NCBI GenBank assembly: GCA_012295275.1
Contig: CM022670.1
Location: 22,841,755 to 22,903,754 of the forward strand
Source of the DNA: Chrysomallon squamiferum
Taxonomy: Eukaryota; Mollusca; Gastropoda; Neomphalida; Peltospiridae
Length of the DNA stretch: 62,000 nt
Direction: 5' to 3'
In this document: in pieces, positions 48,553 to 61,988 of the stretch
How the letters are laid out: each line of letters begins with the position of its first letter
Position numbering within the stretch: position 1 is the stretch's first letter
Program-made: the position numbers and the translations under genes
Notes under the pieces: generated by a model
The model's database searches: none
Seen by the model: only the letters and a program-made list of their open reading frames with translations
Told to the model about the DNA's origin: nothing

Positions 48553-48592
<40 letters not shown>

Positions 48593-51058
48593 TTTAGATG
48601 GATTTTTATTTTATTTTTGCCATTTATTTTAGACTTCTTTCTTTTTGCCCTTTTGCTCATAAATCATGTAAAAATTAAAACTGTATATTTTTGAAGTTTA
48701 AGCTTGTTTACTGTAAATAATGTGACTATACTACATGTCTTTGTTTTTCTAAACATCACAACTTGTTCTGAAATATAGACCTGAATCTTCTGTATTTCAT
48801 GTACAATAATGACATTTCAAATATTTGTAAAAATGATAAATACATGTTTTAATTAATATTTTAGCCAATAGAAATTTGTTAGCGATAACATATAGTTTGA
48901 ATGTATCAAGTGCCATGTATATGCAATAGTATTTACATATTCTGTAATAATTGGTACTAAGCATATAATAGTTATATATCAGCATACTGTTCTTTCAAAC
49001 ATGAATATTGTTGATAAATTACTTACATATAAACATTTATAAATGTATGCAAACTATATAGCTATACTATTTAAGGTTATTGTTATAACACAATTTTTTG
49101 TTTTGATGAGATTAACAAGAATAATACTTATTTCAGCATTTCTGTTTAATAATCATTTAAAATGATATTTCATGATTTCCTATTGAATTGGGACATTTGT
49201 AAATTTCTAAGCCTAACAAACACAAATTAAATTTGATAAGTTGTGATTGCTCATTATGTTTGTATTTACAATGTGTGTTTGAAAAAAAAAAAAAATTAGT
49301 GGTCACAAATATATCATGTGGAAGTCAAAAATATGTTGATTTGTAGCACCATTTTGTACAGTTTGGATGTGATGAAATTTTGTAATATTTTTATAACAAC
49401 ACTGAATGTTTCATTTGTTCTGTATTGTGATAGTGTTTTCTGGTCAATGAATTATTCTGTGACAAACAATTATTCTAGAGTATCTAGAAAACATTTTAGA
49501 AAAGTGTTTTAGAAAGGTAAAAGTAAAATTAGTACTGGCACTCAAAATTTCATCTTGGAACAATAACTGTAATTTTCCCCTCCTCAGTGTTAAAGATCTT
49601 GTAACAAAAAAAAAAAAAAAAAAAAAAAAGATTGTTTCTATCTTTATTCCAACAAACATTATGTCTCATAATGTTCTCCAGTTTTTCAATCAAAAACATT
49701 AAAAAAAATATTTGAGTAAATGATGACTTTCACAATTTTATACATAAAAGCTTGAAAATGCACAGATGTCAAAGTATTTAACATACACAGATATTGCTTA
49801 TTTTTCCTCAGTTTCATCCCATCCTGAAATCGGACTTAGAAGCCCACCTCAAAAATTGTACAGCATTTTCTCTGAATATTTAAAAATGATATAAATTGCA
49901 TAATTATCATCTGATTTATATAATTATAATAGCATTTAATTTAGAATGAAAAGACCAGTGTAAAGAGATGTCACAAGACTTTCCTCAAACCAGAAAGCTG
50001 GTTGGGGATGTGGGCTATAAGGAGGGGTTCGAATGACTGAGTTCAGTTTACCTGATACAAGATACGTTTCACTTTGCAAGCCTCTTATAACAGAGCAATA
50101 TGCTTATACAGCTAATTTCATTTTTTTATATAAAGGATATTATCAAGTTCTTGAGGAGTATCCAGTACTTGAGGAGTATCAAGTTTTCACATCTGTTTGA
50201 TGTTTGCTTCTGACAACTTTCAACTATCTGCCAGTTTATCAGGTCCTCATCAAAAAGCTTTTTCTGTTAATTTGCTTCATATTGATTATTTTATTATTTC
50301 TAATTTTGTTTTTTAAATTGTAACAAAACCTTTAATGAAAAAATATGCAATTATTCACCAGAATAAACTGAATTGTGGGCTAAAAACTAGCTCAGTAACT
50401 TATTTTAACATGATCTGTGATGCCATCTGAATAATCTTCATATCTCTTAGAAAATGCAGAAATTGCTGTTTTCAAAAAATAAGCAGAGTCTAGGATATTT
50501 TATCAAAATAAAATAAAAAATATGTGTTTAAAACTCCAAAACAAAATTTTGTTTGAATAAATTAATTGCTGTTATAAGGTTTAAACATTTAAAAAAAAGA
50601 GATCTACTTATTATGTAACTTAAATCAGTTTGCTGTAAAGTTATTAGATAATAAAAATGTTAAATTTGACTGATGACTTTTATTCATTTAATTGTTATAA
50701 AATAAATTTTATATGATTAATCCAGATATTTATTTTCAGCTTATAAGCAGGGTGCATTTAGAATAATTTTTCTGATTTATTCTGGTTTGTCAGATTAGTT
50801 GAAAAAAAAGGTGTAGCTGTCTGTAAAGTTCTTTCATTGTGAGTTTTCAAGAGCTGATTAATATAATCCAAATAAAACAGATTTTCCCAGTGTGAGACTT
50901 TTGTCATATTTGTTCCTATGCTGGTATTTAGTATCATCATTTTAGTTATACTTGTGATAGTTTCAGGCAGTCTGTTATGTCTTTAAATAATAGCAATAAT
51001 AATAAAACTAATGCAGTAATATTGTTCAGTTAGGCTTGCAATCTTGAAATGCATTGAA
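47862..51058. other. SZT2 3' UTR and downstream non-coding DNA
   Basis: No coding signal. The UTR end is unclear: AATAAA first appears clearly at about 50363 and 50505, so the UTR could be long or use a variant signal. Includes an ATT microsatellite (48528-48590) and poly(A) at 49605-49628. Confidence 0.5.
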
Positions 51059-51061
51059 TAA

Positions 51062-51062
51062 G

Positions 51063-51095
<33 letters not shown>
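51062..51095. repeat. Poly(A) tract
   Basis: About 33 consecutive A, with no recognisable retroposed gene on its 5' side. Confidence 0.9.
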
Positions 51096-51098
<3 letters not shown>

Positions 51099-54000
51099 TA
51101 AATAGGCATTTTCTGTTGAAGACAATTTAATAATTTAGGATAGTTGAAATTAGAAAAAAAAAAATTAAAAAAATTATGTTTGCCAGAAATGGCAAATCAG
51201 CACAAGCAAACAGAAGAGATAATTAGTTACCTGTATGGAAGTTTAAATTTACAAAGAGAGAGAAAAAAAGTTAGACTGATTATTAATTAAGCAGTTTTGT
51301 TTAATAGCATTACTGAATAAATTCATTTTAAATCTCTTTTTCATCTGTTATCATATTAAACATAAAAAAGTACAACATCCTGTATGGAATTACATCCTAG
51401 ATGACAGGATCTAGCAGCCCAAAAAGAGATACATCTTTAAAGTAAAATTCTTTATATTTCCAAGTTGTTATTGTATTACTTTAGATGATTGCCCTTGATA
51501 AAATGGAATAGTAAAATAAAACTTAAAAAACATTTCAATGTTGCTATTTTAAACCTTTAAGTCATGACATTGTGTATTTTTCTCACAGAAGAAACTTTAG
51601 AGCAAATAAGCCTGATTTATTGTTGAATACAGAAAGATACACTGGCCTACATTTTTAAACTATAGTCTTCTCTTGTTATCCTTCATTATTAATAGAGATT
51701 GGATGGCAAAAAACAAATGAAACATATGAAGAATGTTTTCTAATTATTTCAGAAGATGCACTTTAATTAAGATACTGGGCAGTTCTGTTAAGTATATTTA
51801 ATTTATTTGTCAACAGTAGTGTTTGAGATTCACCTCAAAATCACTTAAAACCAGATTTGAAAATAATTCAGATATTTAGTGAAATAGTTATTTGTATTTC
51901 TCTTATTTTTCTTGCGTTATTCAATTAAATAGCACCAAAAAAATTTTTTTAATCCGACATTTGTTTTGAGTTATAAATAAAAATATACTGATTTCATTTG
52001 TCTTATCTAGGGCTGCATGTAAAACAGAATAATGTAAAGAAGTAAAAATGAAAGAAAACTGAACTTGTATATATATATCTGTGTTTATTGCTTGAGACAT
52101 ATGAAAAGGTAGTATTACAACATATAAAATACAGTTAATCTGAATAAATGCACTCGCTAATGTAGCCTGTTATCATACCGCAGAACTGATTTATTGTAAA
52201 TAATTTATTTTTTAATTTATCAAAAATCTAAATATAATTAAAGATGTCTATAATATTAAAATGAGTACTATGAAGTAATTAAAACAAAATTTAGATAAAT
52301 ATAAAATACTGAGTTGATTAGCCATTTTTCCGAAAATCAGGGTATGTTTAATTAATATTTTCAAAAACTTGGATTAAAATAATATATAAAAGATTTGTTA
52401 TAAAGTTAATTTTGAAATTAAAATCCTTTAGTGTATAAAATTTAATAATATATACAAGTATATAATATTAAATAAATATAGGAAATGAAGCAACCATACC
52501 ACTGCTGTATAGATAGATATAAAGACTTGCTGAAAAATGTCAAATTAAAAAATAAAATAAATCCAGCTGTTTAATAGCATAGGAGATGACCAAGTTTTCG
52601 TGTCAGTGACTTAGTAACAAAACAAAAAGTCATAACTGATAATGAAATTAACTACAAACAATCTATTAATTTTTTAGAAACATTTATGTTCAGTGGCATG
52701 ACAACATTTTTATTCATTCTGCAGTCGGAAATTTCTGAACTTACATTTTATTGTTCTGTGTAATCCATTAATATTCCATCTGCAAGATGAATAGGTATTA
52801 AAATGCCATACTAATTTATAATATATTTGTAAATAATATCTGAATATATCATTGCACTTATATATACATATATAAGTATAGGTAGAATATATATTTACAT
52901 ATCTGTCTGTACAGTTTTAAATAAGGCACTCACAAGTTATAAAATATTTAATTAGTCTAAATTGAGCTTTCTCTGGTGTTGGAGACTGACTGAACAAAGG
53001 AATGCTTGGTGTGTTTTATTTTTTAGGAATAAAATGATATTCACTTGACCTACAGCTAATTAAACTTTCAGACAAAATAAAAAGCTAATAATAAATAAAT
53101 AATAAAACAATACCACACTGGGCCGGAATCCTTTGTATAGCTCTGTGTGCATGTCACTGTAGAAACACTTTGTTCAATTTTTAATGGCATACCTTTGTTC
53201 TTTGTTGTCATACACACTGGATAAACTCAACAAATGCTTCCTGGCAAAGAGGTGCTTGTCATCAACAAACACGTATATGCTTTGACATAAAGTTATCACA
53301 AACAATAGTACATGATCTACAGCACAACCTTTAACTGTCTTCTTATTATGAACCAATATTACAAATAAAAAAATATACAAATACATTTACACATACACTT
53401 TTTGTACAACATTTTTTTTTTTTTTTTTTTTTTTTAATGACTGCAACAGGAAACTATTACATGCAGATAGGGAATGAATCTAAAATAAAAATTTTCACTT
53501 TCATTTTTTTTTTTTTTTTTACTTTTTTTAAAAGTGATGCAACCACAAGTTGACAATGTTTATGTTTCATCTTAATCTTGAACAACAGTCCAAATATTCT
53601 CAAAGATAAAAATTAAAAAAAGTTTTGTATATATATATATATGCTTTGAATAGATGCAGGCTTTTCAAAAGGGATTAACAATTTTTACACAGTATAGATT
53701 TTTAATGTTTTTTGTGTGATTTTCAGACAACATTTTCAGTTAAACTTAAACGATATTAGAATGGAATTTCAATAATTAATGCAATGCCCTACCATGTATA
53801 TTAGAAAAATAATTCCATTAAAAGTATTTCATTAAAGTTTTAAATGTTATAAAGTTTTAATCCGTGTTATTTGTATAATTATAAACAGTAATCAGTGGTG
53901 TTCTTCTCATTAATGAAAAATCATCTTTTAACAGTTAGTTCTTGAATAATTGTTAAAAAAAAAAAAAAAAAAAAAAACCCACGCAATTCATTAATTAAGT

Positions 54001-55593
54001 ATATTTCTGTTTAGAACCAAAATCAATGCACCTATTTACAGTAACAGAATCCACATCAGGATACGTCTTCATATATTTCTTTCTTCTAAATATAATGGTT
54101 TATTTTGTTAAATGAAAATATTTGGTATACATGCTAATGTACAGCAAGTATTGGTTTTACCTTGTAACAACTTTTACATAAAGATATATACATATAACAA
54201 AATTATTTTGTTGTCCTCTGCATGCAAAACAAATATTAAAAATAACAAATTCAAATGCTAAATACAAAATTTTTGTTAATTCAATCACTTGCATAGTTAT
54301 TAATCATCTCTCTAATTTAAAAAAAAAAGAAAAGAAAAAAAGAAGAATGAAAGAAGAAAAAAACAAAAACAAAAAGAAGAAAATGAGAAAGGAAAAATGT
54401 TATAATTTTAAAACACAAAAAAATCTTAACACTTTGTCTGGTAAGAAGGTTGTTGTTAGTGTAATTTTAACATTGTACAGTTAATGGTAATTTACATATA
54501 ACATATCTATATACAACAGGATTATATATTACAATCCTTTGATATATATTAATTTTATAAATTACCAAATTTAATTCCCCATAATTTTTTTTTTTTTTTA
54601 AATTAATTTAATGCTCTTTTCATTTTGCATATCAAAACTTAATAAATGTACAAACTATTCTACATATGAACAGTAACAAATTTAACAAAATTCTAATTTC
54701 AGAATAATTTAGTAATTTTTATTTTATAATATCTATTTTTCTTCACATGTATTTATACGTACATTTTTAAATACTGGCACTGTTTAACACTGATCAGATC
54801 ATTAACTTTTTAAATTAATATTACAAAACTGTAACCATAAACAAACAAACAAAAAAATGGCAATCTTGATAACAAATTTATATACTGATTATAATGCTGT
54901 GCCATAACAAACCAAAACAAACTTCATTTGGTCAAATTTTATACATTATAATAAATGAATTTTAAGCTTAAATTTGTAAAATATTAAGAGCTTTCTAGAA
55001 ATAACATTTTTCATTGATGAAAAAAACAACAAAGTCAGACATTTTATACACAAATAAGAATGTTTCTTGCAAAACACAAGAACTTTGTTAATATTCAGTA
55101 GAGTTTTGATATTGTCATTTGTTTCGGTATCTAACAAAATCAGTTTTAATAAACACAAAATATTTTATTGTTATTAGAAAACTATTTTTTGCTGAATATG
55201 ATAATAATATTATAGTTTCAGGTATTACATTATTGTATTAGGATTTTAGGTAGATACAAAACAAGACACCAGTGTTACAAGCATGAACAGGTAAGTGCAT
55301 GTAAATATGTATATGTGTGCATGCATATTAAATTTTATCCAAAATACAGTTTGATCATTGTAACCGTTATTATCAAATCAGAAATTATTAGTTTAAAATC
55401 TGAATATGCTCTAAAACGTAGATCATGACTGAATTAATGGTAAAATGTAAGAAAAAAAAAAAAAAAAGGAAAAAAAAGAATTATGCTTAAAAAAATTGTT
55501 CTAACTCAGATCACATTTTTGTGTTTTGAACATGGTGAGGAAGGAATGATTCTGTAGTAACACTGACTAGTGTCCAGGCAGCCAGTTCTGGTG
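51096..55593. other. Intergenic DNA and 3' UTR of the minus-strand gene
   Basis: AT-rich, with T tracts at 53411-53436 and 53504-53520 and A tract at 53954-53977. No open frame with family support on either strand. The 3' UTR of the minus-strand gene must occupy the right-hand part. Confidence 0.45.
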
Positions 55594-55732
55594 TCACTTG
55601 TTGCACATCTGTTCCCACTGAGCTGCAAGATTCACTCTCTTTGGCGTCAAACGTTCACTTTCAGCCTCACCATTCTCGCTCGTCTCCTTTGGACTTTCGT
55701 TTTCTGCTGGGTTCGGTCGGCAGTGTAATTTT
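55594..55732 (-). CDS. AKAP2/MISP-like gene, last coding exon
   Basis: Acceptor TTCTTCAG at 55733-55740, phase 2 entry matching the previous exon. Codes KLHCRPNPAENESPKETSEN, then RLTPKRVNLAAQWEQMCNK and TGA (55594-55596). A short Trp-containing helix at the end of the protein is plausible. Confidence 0.8.
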
Positions 55733-58700
55733 CTGAAGAACAAATGTTTAGTTTAGTGTTTTCAGTAAAGTACCACAGCAACTGACATCATATAAATAGA
55801 AAAACTGTCTGGATATAAGCATGATCGTAATAAGCGTTTTTCAATTTTTTATTATGTTACTTTGTTCAGGAAAATATTATTAGTGTGTGATTCAGTTGTT
55901 GTACATTAATTGCAGTATCTACAACACTGGAAAATTTGCCCTGGTTTTCATATAATGGCTTATTTTACATTTGCCCCTTTGCTAGTGAATTAGTTTTATA
56001 AAGTATCTTAAAATCAGCTCTTTATATGGCTATTCTTGTTAACTTTAAAAGCATTGTTGGATGATGCATACCATTTGTTTTCAGTCAAAAGTTTTGAAAT
56101 CTTTAAACTTTATTTACACAAAAAAACAAAAACAAGGATGAATTCCAAATTTGTAGCTCATTGGCAAAACATTTTAAATATTGTTAGAAATAGAATTTTA
56201 TGTTTTAATAATTATGATTTTCACCCAGTGTTATATAAGACTACTGTTGCTTGGTTTAAATATGGTTCTGCTACTGCTCAGTAATATCCAAGGACTTCTA
56301 GTGAAATACATTTTACAGTATCTATAGAAGTGAAAAATAAAACAAGACTGTTATCTTTAAGTTGTTATGACCAAAAAAAAAAAATATAATCAGCTTTTAA
56401 ACTGGTAAATACAAGTACTTATTTTCCAACAAGATAATTCCAAGTCATTTATTTATTATCGTTTTATGGATAATGGTGAATAATAAAATGCCAAATGATA
56501 AACACATTTTGAGTTTATATACTAAAGGAAAACATTTCTGCATTACACAATTTGATAAACAATATCTCTGACAACTGATTTTATGTTGTACCAAATTAAT
56601 TTTGAAAGAAAAAATAATTCTGTGATAATTCTGTGCCCATATGTTTACAAATTTTCATCTAATTATTAAAGAAATGCAGAAGGAAATACAAAATTATTTT
56701 AAGACATCAGTATCTTCATGTACAGTTCTGACTGTCATATATAGTTTTAATAGATGTTAGCATGAACATAATAAATCTATAACAACCCTGCACATTTCTG
56801 AAGTTGTAATATTTCTTCATCCTTTTTTCCTTGTTAGACATGACTCACAATATATATGTACTGACACAAATGCAGATTAATGAAAGTAAATAACCTGATT
56901 TTACTACAGTTATACAGTTGAATAATAAAAGCTTTAAACAAGATTAACAGACATTTTAATAAACTAATTAAAAACCAACCAATTTCAAAGAAAAAAGAAT
57001 TATCATTTTCAGTTCAAATTAAAACACAAATATATAAATCTTTTCTTTCCTTCTTTTTTTTTTTTTTTTTTTTTGTCACTGATGATTACTAGGTTTTGAA
57101 CACAAAAATTTCCTTCCAGCACATCAGGTAATTAATCATGGAGTAGAGTGTCAAGTGAACTCTGTTTTCTTGTTCACACAACCCCTAACACATCTGAGTA
57201 ATGACACCACGTAGACAAAGTTATTTCATGTTTAAACATAATAATAATTAAAAAAAAGCAAGTTCATCTGTCACTGAAAACTGAGTTTGATAACAACAAA
57301 AAGAAATTCTTCAAATAACTTCAAATAAGATGTTTTTAAAATGACAATGTCAAATTTAACGAGCCTGCAACCTGTCTACGAGCTGTGTATAATTTGAAAC
57401 TGTTTGAAACGTGACAATGAAAACAATGGTGTTCTAGTGTACTTTTCAGTCACTATAATCTCTTTTGTTCTGTTATTACATTACAGGTACTGTGTATTGT
57501 AATGAATAGCTTAGTTTAAAAAAAAATCAGGCCTTGTTCTTTCTTGTACTAAGGTTTTCAGATAAAAAAAAATTATGTCTATAATAATTTAATGACCTTT
57601 CCTATTTACCTTCACAGTAGGTCTCTGCATCTTAGTTTTCATTCATACTGCTTGGTTTATTCAGTAGCAGTGAACAACAACAAGAAGACATTTTTTTTTT
57701 TTTTTTTTAAAGATAACAAGAAAGCACTTGTAAGAAGCAAACACAGCTATTTTAGAAGGGTACATGCACTGTTTGTTTTTTTTTGCGTTTTTTTTTCATT
57801 TTTTTAATTCAAGGCTAAAGAAGTCAAAATTATCATGACACAGTAACAAATTTTGTGTCTCTTTTTAAAAAAAAAATGATGTGGCAATCATTAAACACCT
57901 CATTCTTTAGTTTCTGCTTTAAAACTGTTTATTCAGTATTGTATTACTTCATTTTTCATCTGTAATGCAAATATTTTCATTCAAGCCCTGACTATTAGCA
58001 ATCAGAAACTGACATGTTTATGGTTTGAACTCACTGCACAGTTTTAGACAGTAAATTATAAAATGTTGTAATAAAATTACATAGCTATGTATATGTGTAC
58101 TATTTGCCAAATACATAAACATAAATTAGAGAGAGACACTGTCATTAAAACTGACTGGATAGTTTTAGGTAGTGTTACACAAGTTACTGGACAAGTGTGT
58201 ACAAAAGGCACACAAGGTGTAAAGTCACAAATAATTGGTTTGGCTAAAAATTCACTACCAGTACATATCGACAAGCAGCACTTCAGTGTTATGTACGTGT
58301 GCTGTACATCCATAAAGGAACTTTTTCTTTTTTTAACATTCTACAGATAAGAAAATATTTCAACTCTACAGCATGTCTGTTTGAAAAAATAATATGCATA
58401 ACAAAGGAAAACACCAAAAATAAAAATATCCTTCACAAAAAAAAAAAGAGAAAAAGAGAAAAGGAACAATTTTTGTTTCTTCTAACAAATGTGTCAAACA
58501 AATAACAGATGTTTCACAAAATTAATGGTAAAGACAAACACCTTTTACCAGAATAAATGTTGAATTTCCCAAGCTCTATTAGTTTATAATACAAAAGTAT
58601 TTGTTAAATAAAAACAAAAGAGACAAGCCCACACATTTGAACAGTCTCTTTTTCCATCCATTCTACGTAACATTTTAAAACTGTTTTGATGTTTAACTGA

Positions 58701-61700
58701 AATAATGACTTAGTAATAAACAGGATTCAAACTATTTATTACTAAAGAAGAAATTATTTTAATGATCATTTCTGTATTATATTCTTGATCATTACAGAAT
58801 ACAAGTTTTAAAAAACAGCTATTAATAAACAATGTAACTTGCATTTAATATTACTGTGGTTTTATACTGCTTGTATTCATAAAATATACAGTTTCAAACC
58901 AGAGATCAACAATGGTAATTATCTGATTAGTATAATGTGAAACTGTTTTTGTTTATTTAGTATTGTAATTGAAGATTATTTGTCTAATTTACAGTATAAT
59001 GTCCGCATTTATACACCATTTTGTACTACCGAACAAAAAAAAAATATATATTTATTTTTAATTTTAAAATATTGAAGTTTCTAAGTTTACAGAAATAATT
59101 TTATAATTTTGACTAAAACTCACCTCAGTTCATCCTCTCTTTCTCTCATCTCTCTCAGTTCTCTCTCAATTTTGGACTCGGCTGTTTGGTGCGACTCTCT
59201 GTAAGAAAACGTCGTACTGCCAGACCCAGCAATAACACTCCGCCTTGCTGGGGCTACCAGATCTGGGGTGTGCGTCCCAGCTGTCTGACTTGCATTGGAA
59301 CTCGTGTCTGAAGCTGCCTCTCGTCTTCTGTTCTGTCAGAAGAGCTTGCAGTGGCACTTCGTCTCGTTACAAAGTTTCTCTTAACACTGCCACTGGTTTT
59401 GTTCTCTCCAATAACAGAAACGTACTTTAAAGGTTCGATGTGCTCTTCCGAGGTGGTAATAATTTTACCTTCCTTTCTCAAGTCCAGCTCTCTCTGCTTT
59501 TGCGCAATGATTTCATGTTGGAGCCTGCTGGAAGCAAAGCGACGCATGGCACTCGGTGCAGCAACATTGTGTCTTGGAAAAGTCTGGACTGTGCCTGTGC
59601 TTGGTGATTCAGGCTCCTTGGGAGGTGATTTTGGCAGTGGCAGTTCAGGTAGGCCCTTTGATCTCCTAAATTCATTCTCACGCTCTCTTGCCAAACGAAT
59701 TTCACGTTCAATTGGTGTTTCTTCTGATATCTCAATATTGAAGCTGTTTGGAGGTGATTCTGACTTCATTCCACTGTCAGACTCAGATTTTAAGGTGCTG
59801 TGACTAGAGTCCAATGAATGTTCTGACTCACGTCGATTCTTGTGCTGAACAAATGGTGAGACATCTCTCTGCCATGTTCCTGTTTTAACAGAAGGAACTG
59901 GAATGTGTTTCTTTTCAGTTTCTGGCTTTGGAACATCAGCTTCTTTCTTTGGAGCTACTGAACTCTGGCTTGCTGAAGCTGGAGTTACTGCATTTCCTTT
60001 ACTCAACATTTGCCTTTGTCTTTGAAGTTCTTCTTCTCTTTCACGTAATTCTCTCAGTTCTTTAGCAATACGACTTTCACCTTCATGCTGATATCCTTGT
60101 ATTGCTGATTCATAAGAAATATCTTTTGATTCATTGTGATTTATGTCATTCTGCACCTCACCATCAGCTTCATCGAAAACTTCCTCCTTTTCTTTGGGAG
60201 CATCTTTGGAATTATTTGCTGATATTTTAAGTTGTCTTATTCTTGCTATTTCTTCTTCTCTCTCCCTCTGAAGTCTGATTTCCTTTTCTATAATACTTTC
60301 ACGTGGGTTTTCTGGTTCTTCTATAGAATTCTGCTGAATACAAGACAAAAGATTAGTATATATAGTAATCATAACAACACTAACAAACTGAAAACAAATA
60401 CAGATCATTCATAACTGCCAAATACAGTTAAATCATGGTTACAACAAGATACTACTTAGTTTTAACACATTACCTTTCAATAAATATTTCTGTAGATGCT
60501 TTAATTCATAATAACGTTAGATAAAACACTGCATTTAGAAAAAGAAAGCATCTTTCTTCTCGTTTAAACTGATAATGGCTGAAAGGAAAGACAAGTTATA
60601 TCTCTAACTATTAAGCTGTGTCACAGACTGCTAAAACTCTGTCAACAGCAATCAATGAATATTTACCAAACAAAAATAATGATCTGTATGAACCCCTGTG
60701 TCTTTTTCCCTGCTGCAATTTAACACAATCCTCATTTAACAATGAAGAGGAGAAACAATTTGTTGAGCTGAGTAATGTCTTTGTATCCAGCCAGGAGGTG
60801 CAAACATTAAATTACAGGTGATTCTTTTGTTTTACAAACTAGAATTTATCACTTTTGCTAGTCTTTCTTTACTGAAGCGTAAAATAAAAATCCACTATAA
60901 TAGTAATACTGAAATTAGGCTTTTAAATGTATTGTGTATTAATAAAATAGCACATATGTTGCTATTTAGAAAACTAAATGAATACATGAAATATTAAACC
61001 ATTTTTCTGAAGCTTCTAATTTTTTGCTTGTAAATAATCAGTGTTGAATTTGACAACAGAAAACAAATGATTATATATATATTATAACAGAAGTACAATA
61101 ACAGTCTATTCCTATATCATTGTCCTTAAACAATTAAAACCTTTAGCTAAGCACTCCTAACATTTAGGATTATCTATGAATTTAGAGTTTTCTAACCTGA
61201 CAAACATTTAGGATTATCTGCCTATGAATTTAGTGTTTTCTAACCTGACAGACAACATTTAGGATTATCTGTCTATGAATTTAGTGTTTTCTAACCTGAC
61301 AAACAACATTTAGGATTATCTGTCTATGAATTTAGTATTTTCTAACCTTACAACAACATTTATCAATGTTACCATTTTAAACCTTTATAAACATATACAA
61401 TAATAAAATAAAACTATTTAATAAATAAATATAAAATAATGAAAATGTTATTACCTCTTCAGCAACTTCTTCTACAACTTCTCTGCTGACAGCTCGTTCT
61501 CTTTCTTCTTGTTCTCTCAGCTCTTCCTGAATCATAGACTCTCTCTTCCGCAGCTCAGAGCCCCTGTCTGCCTCTGTCATTTCATGGTAATTTGGCTTAA
61601 AGTTTTCGTCATCCTCATTTGACTGAAATATTCCTATGTCCACTTTCCCTTTCGGTTTAAGAATTTGTTCTCTCTCCATTTGCTCTTTTTTAATCATCTC

Positions 61701-61988
61701 TTCTCTCTCCAATGCTAGGCGTATTTCGCGCTCAATAGCACTTTCATTTTCGGTGTCGGCCATGTCTGATATTCCGTTTGATTGTTCAGTTACCACTGGT
61801 GCTGGCTTGGGAGGAGGAGACTTGCTTGGAAGTTTCACCTCCCAGTGACGGACACTTCCAGACTTGGTTGTTTTCACTGGACTTTGTTCTTTTTCAGTAA
61901 CCGGTGTCAGAATAGTCTCCCACTGTTTGCGCGTTGATTCCAGATTTGCTATGGATTCTCGATTCACTTCTGGTGTCGTGTTTTTCTC
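55594..61988 (-). CDS. AKAP2/MISP-family-like Glu/Arg-rich protein, C-terminal part (5' end outside window)
   Basis: Three exons spliced on the minus strand give about 627 residues. Its hallmark is a repeated charged module of the form S/T-x-I-E-x-E-I-R-L-x-x-E-R-E, seen about seven times. Examples are AIEREIRLALERE, IIEKEIRLQRERE, PIEREIRLARERE and KIERELREMRERE. Such modules occur in the C-terminal region of AKAP2 (PALM2-AKAP2) and in MISP, actin- and PKA-linked scaffold proteins. Between modules the sequence is Ser/Pro/Lys-rich and probably disordered. I see no clear PKA-anchoring helix, so the family is inferred and the function uncertain. The first exon may start at 61988 (acceptor ATACAG) or run past the window. 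A frame break lies in the middle exon. Confidence 0.7.
55733..59123 (-). other. Intron of the AKAP2/MISP-like gene
   Basis: Bounded by donor GAG|GTGAGT and acceptor TTCTTCAG on the minus strand. AT-rich with homopolymers and no supported exon. Confidence 0.65.
59124..60333 (-). CDS. AKAP2/MISP-like gene, large middle exon with a frame break
   Basis: Begins at a tandem CAGCAG acceptor (start 60333 or 60330) and ends GAG|GTGAGT. It holds five charged modules, including RIAKELRELREREEEL and RLQHEIIAQKQRELDL. The entry frame ends at TAG (59254) shortly after SSSDRTEDER. One base further on the frame continues AASDTSSNASQTAGTHTPDL and ESKIERELREMRERE to the donor in the phase needed by the last exon. 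The likely site is the GG at 59317-59318. Confidence 0.82.
60334..61454 (-). other. Intron of the AKAP2/MISP-like gene
   Basis: Donor GAG|GTAATA at 61454, acceptor at 60334. Contains a ~50-bp tandem repeat; otherwise nothing is seen. Confidence 0.7.
61155..61372. repeat. ~50-bp tandem repeat, 4-5 copies
   Basis: ACATTTAGGATTATCTGTCT, ATGAATTTAGTGTTTTCTAA, CCTGACAAACA, little diverged. Lies 80-300 nt inside the intron from the upstream donor. On the minus strand each unit contains CAG|GTTAGA, a donor-like string. Confidence 0.88.
61455..61988 (-). CDS. AKAP2/MISP-like gene, 5'-most exon in window
   Basis: Open to the window edge. A likely acceptor ATACAG gives a start at 61988, but the frame continues to 62000, so the exon may be longer. 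Codes KQWETILTPVTEKEQ, SVRHWEVKLPSKSPPPKPAP, the module AIEREIRLALERE and an RKRESMIQEELREQEERERA coiled-coil-like stretch. No ATG initiator is seen, so it is internal. Confidence 0.78.

Noticed and set aside
59351-59803. 150-codon plus-strand frame
   Set aside because: Antisense shadow of the charged minus-strand exon.
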